Of a stretch of 64,000 bases of DNA, positions 59,195 to 64,000 are shown in pieces. The translations under genes and the position numbers were made by a program. Origin of the DNA: Clostridiales bacterium (lineage in GTDB: Bacteria; Bacillota; Clostridia; Lachnospirales; Cellulosilyticaceae); assembly GCA_019418225.1 (NCBI GenBank), contig DYCF01000010.1, positions 59,501-123,500 of the forward strand, in the 5' to 3' direction. The first letter of the stretch is position 1, and every line of letters begins with the position of its first letter. The notes below the pieces were generated by a model. The model saw only the letters and a program-made list of their open reading frames with translations. It made no database searches and was not told the DNA's origin.

Positions 59195-59611
59195 TTGATT
59201 AGATTTATAGTACCAGGTGAGCCAACTGGAAAGGGGAGGCCTAGAGTATTCAAAACAAATGACATAAGTAGGGCTGTAACACCACAAAAAACATTAAATT
59301 ATGAGAATTTAGTCAAGTGGATAGTTAGTGAGACAATGCAAGTAAAGCAGCTTAAAGGCGAAATTGAAGCAGATATAAAGGCCTACTATTCAATACCAAA
59401 GAGCATGACAAAAAAAAACAGACAACTTATTGAAGAAGGCAAGCTACATCCTACTAAAAAGCCAGACTTAGATAATGTGGCCAAGATTATTCTAGATGCA
59501 CTTAATGGAATAGCGTACAAAGATGATAGTCAAGTGGTTAGATTACACATAGAGAAAGAATATGCAATTGATGATAATCCAAGGGTTGAAGTAACGCTAA
59601 GTGAACTGTGA
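59195..59611 (+). CDS. rusA: RusA-family Holliday junction resolvase
   Basis: A 138-residue endonuclease with the RusA pattern: IRFIVPGEPTGKGRPRV near the start and the catalytic KKPDLDNVAKIILDALNGIAYKDDSQVV with its aspartates. It resolves recombination intermediates. The start is TTG at 59195, seven bases after AGGAGG; upstream ATG codons at 59147-59177 overlap the previous gene or that site. Confidence 0.92.
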   Translation: MIRFIVPGEPTGKGRPRVFKTNDISRAVTPQKTLNYENLVKWIVSETMQVKQLKGEIEADIKAYYSIPKSMTKKNRQLIEEGKLHPTKKPDLDNVAKIILDALNGIAYKDDSQVVRLHIEKEYAIDDNPRVEVTLSEL

Positions 59612-59661
59612 AAAAAGTAGAGTACATATAAGTATTGGACGAATTTGGAGAGGTGATAAGG

Positions 59662-60246
59662 TTGAGGGCAAATCATGGTAAACCATGGACTGAAGAAGAG
59701 AAACAGATTCTTAGAGAACAGTTTGGAAATGTAGACGTGATGACACTTGTGCAAAAGCTAAAACGTTCTCCAAAGTCAATTACAACTAAAGCATATTCCT
59801 TAGGAATAACAGCTAGAGAAAATAGTGAATTAGTATCAGCTATAGATGTTGCTAGGCTATTTGGAATGAACTATAGCAGAACAGTTATAAAATGGTGGAT
59901 TGGGAAGTATGGATTGAAGGCAAAATATATAAATATCGAAAGATGTTCAAAAAGAAAACTAATAATGATAGATACAAGAGACCTTTTGGAGTGGATGAAG
60001 AACAACCAAGAAAGGTATACTACGATACACTTAGAACTTAACATATTAGGCAGTGAGCCGAATTGGCTCAAAGAAAAACGTAAAGGTGATATTAATAAAA
60101 GGAAAACAAGATATTGGACAAAGGAAGAAGAGAACAGGCTAATTATGTATTACAGAAAAGGAATTAGCTATGCAGAAATGGCAGATAAATTCAAAAGGAC
60201 ACCTTTAGCTTGCAAGAAAAAAATCGCAAAATTATTTGCTGCATAA
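59662..60246 (+). CDS. SANT/Myb-like helix-turn-helix phage protein
   Basis: A 194-residue DNA-binding protein with two SANT-like segments: PWTEEEKQILREQFGNVDVMTLVQKLKRSPKSITTKAYSLGI near the start and YWTKEEENRLIMYYRKGISYAEMADKFKRTPLACKKKIAKLF at the end. The middle has a further helix-turn-helix-like region (SAIDVARLFGMNYSRTVIKWW). Such proteins may regulate late genes. The TTG at 59662 follows GAGGTGAT; an earlier TTG at 59635 lacks a site. Confidence 0.75.
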   Translation: MRANHGKPWTEEEKQILREQFGNVDVMTLVQKLKRSPKSITTKAYSLGITARENSELVSAIDVARLFGMNYSRTVIKWWIGKYGLKAKYINIERCSKRKLIMIDTRDLLEWMKNNQERYTTIHLELNILGSEPNWLKEKRKGDINKRKTRYWTKEEENRLIMYYRKGISYAEMADKFKRTPLACKKKIAKLFAA

Positions 60247-60271
60247 AATCAATTTTTGAGAGGATGGTTGT

Positions 60272-60565
60272 ATGGAATATATCAATTTTGCAGAAAGAGC
60301 TGCAGAAGCATTAAAAAAACTTTTAGATAGTGAAGAATTTAGAAATGCTTTAGATAAACTTCGTGATTTAGCAGTAACTTTAGAAGATGCACAAGCGTAT
60401 ATCGAAGAGATTAAAAAGAAAAGACATACATACATTCGAAAAATGAGTGTTATTAGCAAGAAAGCACTTAACATGATTAACTCTAAGGTTGTTAGAAGAA
60501 AAACGAATACAAGGGCACGTGAGAGCCATAAAAAGACTTTTAGTGAGGAGGAAGATGATGAATGA
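60272..60565 (+). CDS. Hypothetical helical phage protein
   Basis: A 97-residue, helix-rich protein (FAERAAEALKKLLDSEEFRNALDKLRDLAVTLEDAQAYIEEI) with a basic middle and an acidic end. GAGAGG precedes the ATG. It is the first gene after a AAAA-loop-TTTTTGA junction and overlaps the next gene by four bases. No family is recognised. Confidence 0.62.
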   Translation: MEYINFAERAAEALKKLLDSEEFRNALDKLRDLAVTLEDAQAYIEEIKKKRHTYIRKMSVISKKALNMINSKVVRRKTNTRARESHKKTFSEEEDDE

Positions 60566-60777
60566 AAGAAAGAGTTATTCAAGTAAAGATACAAGCATCT
60601 GATAACTATTGTACAAGCAGAGACACACAGAAAAGATGTAAACACATGAAAGAAACATATATGTGTAATCAGTTCTGCCAAGTGTTTAGAAAGCAGCTTG
60701 ATTTTGATGAAGAAGAAAAAGCATATATCAGGCCAATTGAATGTATAGGCGCTGAGCAAGGGACGTTTTTTAAATAA
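60562..60777 (+). CDS. Cysteine-containing small phage protein
   Basis: A 71-residue protein with five cysteines spread over its first half (DNYCTSRDTQKRCKHMKETYMCNQFCQVF), suggesting a small zinc fold. It starts within the upstream stop codon (ATGA) with GGAGG at good spacing. The function is unknown. Confidence 0.6.
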   Translation: MKERVIQVKIQASDNYCTSRDTQKRCKHMKETYMCNQFCQVFRKQLDFDEEEKAYIRPIECIGAEQGTFFK

Positions 60778-60803
60778 AAGTTGATTTTGAGGAGGTAGTG
60801 TAA

Positions 60804-61022
60804 ATGAATATTAAACAAGAAACAAAATGGATTGTTGATGATGATATTGAATTTAATGTTGATGATGATGTTGAAGTAATTTTAACAAGCGGAGAAAAAA
60901 TTATAGGTACAATTGATTGGATGGATGGCGGAGAAGCTACTGTAGACAGCGAAAAAATGGGTAATGTAATGATTAGTATAGATGATGTTGAAGAAATATC
61001 ACATGTTGATTTAAGTAATTAA
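60804..61022 (+). CDS. Acidic small phage protein
   Basis: A 72-residue, very acidic beta-rich protein (WIVDDDIEFNVDDDVEVILTSGEKIIGTIDWMDGG). The strand pattern recalls a small SH3-like or Sm-like barrel, but no family is assigned. A strong GAGGAGG site follows the junction motif after the previous stop. Confidence 0.6.
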   Translation: MNIKQETKWIVDDDIEFNVDDDVEVILTSGEKIIGTIDWMDGGEATVDSEKMGNVMISIDDVEEISHVDLSN

Positions 61023-61048
61023 TAAAAGATAATTTTGAGGAGGTACAT

Positions 61049-61393
61049 ATGAGTAAAACGATATTTAAAGCAGGGCAAGAAGTAGTAGCAAATAAGGATT
61101 TTGATGTAGAAGGTTTCTTTGATGAAGAACCTATTAAGGTAAAGAAAGGAAGTAAGGCGTTTATTTCAGCAGATGGTTTCTTACATCATACAACAGGTGC
61201 AGCACGAGGAAAGATTCAAAAACTTTCAGAAGAAGCATTTGAGGTTAAAGGTTATGACCATGAGAACATTGCAGTAATGGTGCTAGATAGACTTAAATTG
61301 TATTTTCCTATAAATGAATTCATTGATGACTATGATGTATCAGAAAAAGAAATGCTAGATCAAATAGAAGATACATTAAGAGAGATTCTTTAA
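61049..61393 (+). CDS. Hypothetical phage protein
   Basis: A 114-residue protein with a beta-rich N-terminal part (FKAGQEVVANKDFDVEGFFDEEPIKVKKGSKAFIS) and a helical end. GAGGAGG precedes the ATG, again directly after the AAAA-loop-TTTTGA junction. No family is recognised. Confidence 0.62.
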   Translation: MSKTIFKAGQEVVANKDFDVEGFFDEEPIKVKKGSKAFISADGFLHHTTGAARGKIQKLSEEAFEVKGYDHENIAVMVLDRLKLYFPINEFIDDYDVSEKEMLDQIEDTLREIL

Positions 61394-61425
61394 ATAAAAG
61401 TGTTTTTTGAAAGTAGGTGATGATT

Positions 61426-61584
61426 ATGCCAGTACCTAAATGTATTAAATGTGAATATGTAAAAGAAGCTAAGTATAATGTACAAACATATAGAAGATGC
61501 GAAAATGAAAAAGTAGGAGCAAGATACATAAGAGGTAACGAACATAAGACAAGTCCTAAGTGGTGCCCACTTAGAAATAAATAA
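61426..61584 (+). CDS. 52-residue zinc-ribbon-like phage protein
   Basis: ATG at 61426, with AGGTGATG upstream, encodes 52 residues with four cysteines (CIKC near the start, then C in YRRCENE and PKWCPL). The arrangement resembles a small zinc ribbon. It is too short for most gene callers but is well placed within the operon. Confidence 0.6.
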   Translation: MPVPKCIKCEYVKEAKYNVQTYRRCENEKVGARYIRGNEHKTSPKWCPLRNK

Positions 61585-61634
61585 AATGACTTTTTGGTGG
61601 TGCTGGTACAGTGCCAGCACCGGAAAGGAGAAGT

Positions 61635-61730
61635 ATGGATACGATTGAAATGTGCAAGCACTACTTGCTTAAGCCTATAAGACTTAAGTACAGATACATA
61701 ATTAATAAGTGTAGCAGGAGGAGAAAATGA
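61635..61730 (+). CDS. 31-residue basic phage peptide
   Basis: ATG at 61635, nine bases after AAAGGAG, encodes a short basic peptide (MDTIEMCKHYLLKPIRLKYR and on). Its stop overlaps the next start by four bases (ATGA), which supports translation. The function is unknown. Confidence 0.4.
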   Translation: MDTIEMCKHYLLKPIRLKYRYIINKCSRRRK

Positions 61731-61807
61731 AAATAGCAATTATAACAGTGATTGTTGTAGTAGTAGCTTTTGGTATGTGGGCACTTGTAAGAATTAATAA
61801 GTATTAA
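61727..61807 (+). CDS. 26-residue single-span membrane peptide
   Basis: ATG at 61727, preceded by AGGAGGAG, encodes MKIAIITVIVVVVAFGMWAL followed by VRINKY: one membrane segment and a basic tail. It overlaps the previous stop codon. Small membrane peptides are common in phage early regions; the function is unknown. Confidence 0.45.
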   Translation: MKIAIITVIVVVVAFGMWALVRINKY

Positions 61808-61834
61808 AATTTGCTTTTGAGAGGATGTGTATAA

Positions 61835-62140
61835 ATGAGCTTAGAAAAAGTATTAAACCAAGTAAAGGTGTTTGATCCATCAAGAAAGTTATTTGAGTTT
61901 GACAACGGAGACAAGTTTTGGGTTGTTGCTAAAAGCCAAGAAGAAGCTACAAAATGTTTAGTTGAAGACTATAACGAGGAAAATGTAGAAGAAATGGATG
62001 TAATAGAAATTCCTAGAACAGAACATTTTGAAATAAGAGATGATGAATATAGCAAGATAGATATTTGGGACATGATAGATATAGATGCAGCTGATGAATG
62101 TGTTGAAGTTCCATACATGGTAGCAAGTACAATTTGTTAA
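61835..62140 (+). CDS. Acidic hypothetical phage protein
   Basis: A 101-residue, strongly acidic protein (FEFDNGDKFWVVAKSQEEATKCLVEDYNEENVEEMDVIEI) that may mimic DNA or bind a basic partner. GAGAGG precedes the ATG behind the junction motif. No family is recognised. Confidence 0.6.
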   Translation: MSLEKVLNQVKVFDPSRKLFEFDNGDKFWVVAKSQEEATKCLVEDYNEENVEEMDVIEIPRTEHFEIRDDEYSKIDIWDMIDIDAADECVEVPYMVASTIC

Positions 62141-62171
62141 TTGAAATTAATATTTGAAAGGTTGTGAAAGT

Positions 62172-62774
62172 ATGAAATACATATCAGTAGAACAGTTTAG
62201 AAGTGCTGGTGAAAAAGTTACAAAGTGCATTATTGAATGGTGGGAACCAGAAGAAAACGACTTAGTTAAGGGTGTTAGTGGAACACACTTTTTAGGAGAT
62301 GGATTTGTTAAAGGTGATATATGGGTTAGTGGTATTGGAAGTGTACCAACAGAAAGGATAAAAGGATATATACCTTTATTAACAACTAGTCATTTAATTG
62401 ACTTTATAGAATGGAGAACAGGATATGCTATTGAAAAAATTGAATATGGACCAGCTGGTTGTTATTGGATTCAATTATTTGATGATTTTGGTTGTGATTC
62501 TCCAAGATGGGTAAAAGAAGAAATGTCTTTCAATGATAAAGAATTAATACAAGCACTATGGAAATGTGCATGTGAAGTCGCAACAGATACTTATTATGAT
62601 AAAACTGAAGAAAGTAGGATTAAACATTTATTTAATGTTATTGAAAGATTAGAAGATGCAGGTATGCTCGATGTTGAAATTGAAGTATATACAGATGGAG
62701 AGTATAAGACAGTAGAAGATTTAGTTAATTCGTTAGAAGATGAATTAAGTTATGCAGCTGAAAGTTGTGAGTAA
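62172..62774 (+). CDS. Hypothetical phage protein
   Basis: A 200-residue acidic protein with several tryptophans (IIEWWEPEENDLVKG; IDFIEWRTGYAIEKIEYGPAGCYWIQLFDDFG) and a helical C-terminus. The ATG at 62172 has GAAAGG upstream; a TTG at 62154 overlaps that region. No family is recognised. Confidence 0.6.
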   Translation: MKYISVEQFRSAGEKVTKCIIEWWEPEENDLVKGVSGTHFLGDGFVKGDIWVSGIGSVPTERIKGYIPLLTTSHLIDFIEWRTGYAIEKIEYGPAGCYWIQLFDDFGCDSPRWVKEEMSFNDKELIQALWKCACEVATDTYYDKTEESRIKHLFNVIERLEDAGMLDVEIEVYTDGEYKTVEDLVNSLEDELSYAAESCE

Positions 62775-62803
62775 TCAAATTGACTTTTGAATGGGTTGAT
62801 TAA

Positions 62804-63043
62804 ATGTTTAAAGAACATGATGTATTCCTGCAATACTACTTCATAAATGAAAATCAAAAATCCATGATGACATGCGCATTTTTTGAAGTTAAGACTTTAT
62901 TTGATGAAGTATCAAAGAAGTATAACGACTGTGAAGTAGTAAATGCAAGATACAAAGAGAAAGAATCAAGTGTTAAAACGGTTGGAGAATTTAAAGACTG
63001 GATATTTTGGCAGAGCAAAAAGGAACAAATGAGTTTATTTTAG
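62804..63043 (+). CDS. Small hypothetical phage protein
   Basis: A 79-residue protein (MFKEHDVFLQYYFINENQKS, then FKDWIFWQSKKEQMSLF). It follows the junction motif with a weak ATGGGT ribosome site. The ending QMSLF resembles a sliding-clamp-binding peptide (QxxLF), which would suit a replication role but is only suggestive. Confidence 0.55.
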   Translation: MFKEHDVFLQYYFINENQKSMMTCAFFEVKTLFDEVSKKYNDCEVVNARYKEKESSVKTVGEFKDWIFWQSKKEQMSLF

Positions 63044-63090
63044 AAGGTGTAAATTATGAAAAATATAGAGAAAAGGAGTAATACCTAATT

Positions 63091-63192
63091 CCTAGTAGAC
63101 TAGGTTATCCCACTGTGACGTCTGGGATGTAATTGATATAGACATGGTGCACCGCACAAGGAAGTTATCCACTACCGAATTAAGGTTAGTGG
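63091..63192 (+). promoter_or_regulatory. Three consecutive hairpins before the PAPS-reductase-like gene
   Basis: CCTAG-TAGA-CTAGG (63091-63104), ATCCCA-10 bases-TGGGAT (63107-63128) and CCACTACC with GGTTAGTGG (63169-63192) follow one another in the 154-base gap. The last stem ends six bases before the proposed start codon, so it may control translation. No family of riboswitch is recognised. Confidence 0.45.
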
Positions 63193-63197
63193 TTGGT

Positions 63198-63938
63198 ATG
63201 AAACATGTAGTGTTATTTTCAGGAGGTTTAAGTAGTGCATATGTAGCTTATTTGGTGCTACAGGAACAAAAGAAAGAGGATGTGATTTTACTTCACACAC
63301 CTACATATAGTGAAAATCATGATGCAGATACATTTAGACATGAGGTCGCAAGACACTTAGGAGTGCCTATAACAGAATGGGGATTAGGATTAGATATATG
63401 GGAGCTTATAGAAAAGAATAACTGTATACCAGGTCAATTTATACCATTCTGCACACAGCAGCTAAAACAGAAGATGAAAGAACAGTATTACAAATATCTT
63501 AAGTCTATTGGTGAAGAGTTCATTGAATATGTTGGATTTGGTGTAGAAGAATGGAAACGTGTACAAAAGGCTACAGCAAGAGCAGAAAGTATAGGAAGAA
63601 GAATAGAGTTTCCTATATTTGAACAGAAGATACCAGGTGAAGAAGTAAAACGTATCATAACAGAAGAATGGGGCATTAAGTTACCAAAGGCATACGAACA
63701 TCTTAATCATAACAACTGTATACCATGTTTTAAAGCAGGAAAACAGTGGTGGAAGATTTATTGGAGACATTATAGAGAGCAATTCGATAAGGCAGCAGAG
63801 TATGAGGAAAAGATAGGATACACAGTATTTAAAGGTAAGTCGCTTAAGGAATTAGCTATAGAGTGGGAAAATGAAAGGCTAATTGAAGAAGAACAGGTAA
63901 ATCTAAGTGATTTAATACCTTGTGAGTGCTGGTTATAA
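63198..63938 (+). CDS. Phage PAPS-reductase-like ATP pyrophosphatase
   Basis: A 246-residue member of the PP-loop superfamily. The loop SGGLSSAYVAYLVLQ lies right at the start, and LLHTPTYSENHDADTFRHEVARHLGVPI, FIPFCTQQLKQKMKEQYYKYL and NHNNCIPCFKAG follow. The cysteines in FCTQ and CIPC recall proteins that bind an iron-sulfur cluster. Phage homologues occur beside DNA-modification genes; substrates are uncertain. The ATG at 63198 places the PP-loop at residue 8; an ATG at 63144 has no ribosome site and would put a hairpin in the coding region. Confidence 0.8.
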   Translation: MKHVVLFSGGLSSAYVAYLVLQEQKKEDVILLHTPTYSENHDADTFRHEVARHLGVPITEWGLGLDIWELIEKNNCIPGQFIPFCTQQLKQKMKEQYYKYLKSIGEEFIEYVGFGVEEWKRVQKATARAESIGRRIEFPIFEQKIPGEEVKRIITEEWGIKLPKAYEHLNHNNCIPCFKAGKQWWKIYWRHYREQFDKAAEYEEKIGYTVFKGKSLKELAIEWENERLIEEEQVNLSDLIPCECWL

Positions 63939-63960
63939 AGTAATCAAAATGAATTTTGAT

Positions 63961-63988
63961 ATGTTCCCGATATCTGTGTCGGGAACAT
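63961..63988 (+). promoter_or_regulatory. Hairpin at the window end, possibly masking a ribosome site
   Basis: ATGTTCCCGA pairs perfectly with TCGGGAACAT around TATCTGTG. There is no T-run. The right arm contains GGGA followed by ATGAAGATAAAATA, so it may hide the ribosome site of a gene that continues past the window. Confidence 0.5.
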
Positions 63989-64000
63989 GAAGATAAAATA

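Noticed and set aside
60232..60759. 175-codon minus-strand frame over prophage genes
   Set aside because: It is antisense to two well-supported small genes and its product is a low-complexity hydrophobic translation of their complement.
63144..63197. ATG at 63144 as the start of the PAPS-reductase-like gene
   Set aside because: No ribosome site is present and the added residues resemble no PP-loop N-terminus; the third hairpin would fall within the gene.
1..64000. tRNA or rRNA genes
   Set aside because: I looked for tRNA-like cloverleafs with TTCGA arms near intergenic gaps, including the integrase border, and found none I could support.

Overview
The window looks like the chromosome of a low-GC, spore-forming clostridium. 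Supporting signs are the A/T-rich codon use, a T-box leader before thrS, an infC-rpmI-rplT operon with a structured leader, a murB-rapZ-yvcK-whiA-crh cluster, a SpoIID-type protein, a THF riboswitch on folT, and strong AGGAGG ribosome sites. A Lachnospirales genus such as Cellulosilyticum is a reasonable guess, but this is inference. No tRNA, rRNA or CRISPR array was seen.

Layout. 1-3.9 kb: tail of a T-box riboswitch, thrS, then infC-rpmI-rplT. 4.1-6.3 kb: a small membrane protein and a chemotaxis receptor. 6.5-12.8 kb: a TetR regulator followed by a MacAB-like efflux operon with a membrane fusion protein, an ATPase, two FtsX-type permeases and a TolC-like protein. 13.5-17.8 kb: an XRE-cupin regulator with potABCD for polyamine uptake. 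17.9-20.4 kb: non-coding repeats, a small membrane protein, a YedF-like protein and an alpha/beta hydrolase lacking the usual nucleophile. 20.6-24.8 kb: sbcD-sbcC. 24.9-29.0 kb: murB-rapZ-yvcK-whiA-crh. 29.0-29.5 kb: a large foldback repeat. 29.5-36.5 kb: a degenerate clostripain-like protein, a SpoIID-like protein, a pair of membrane proteins, and a glycyl-radical-enzyme homologue without catalytic residues beside an SCP2-like protein. 36.7-49.4 kb: queA, a thioesterase, a papain-like pair, FliB, folT with its THF riboswitch, aroC, tgt, yajC and a TPR-GGDEF protein.

49.8 kb to the end is the left part of a prophage. It has an integrase and CI-like repressor on the minus strand, then a rightward early region: Cro-like and other HTH proteins, Rha-ORF6C, an SMC-like ATPase, RecT, a PDDEXK nuclease, a DnaD-like replisome protein, a DnaC-like loader, RusA, many small proteins and a PAPS-reductase-like enzyme. 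The right end lies outside the window.

The most unusual signals are non-coding. Two identical 171-bp elements sit just after the terminator hairpins of two unrelated operons, and in each case the target duplication is essentially the hairpin itself (22 and 33 bp). Next come a pair of 115-bp structured repeats, a ~220-bp foldback element whose half-copy abuts a decapitated phosphoesterase gene, three 77-bp tandem repeats, and a recurrent AAAA-loop-TTTTGA motif between stop codon and ribosome site in the late part of the prophage early region. Protein oddities are several apparent pseudoenzymes and a TolC-like protein in a presumably single-membrane host.
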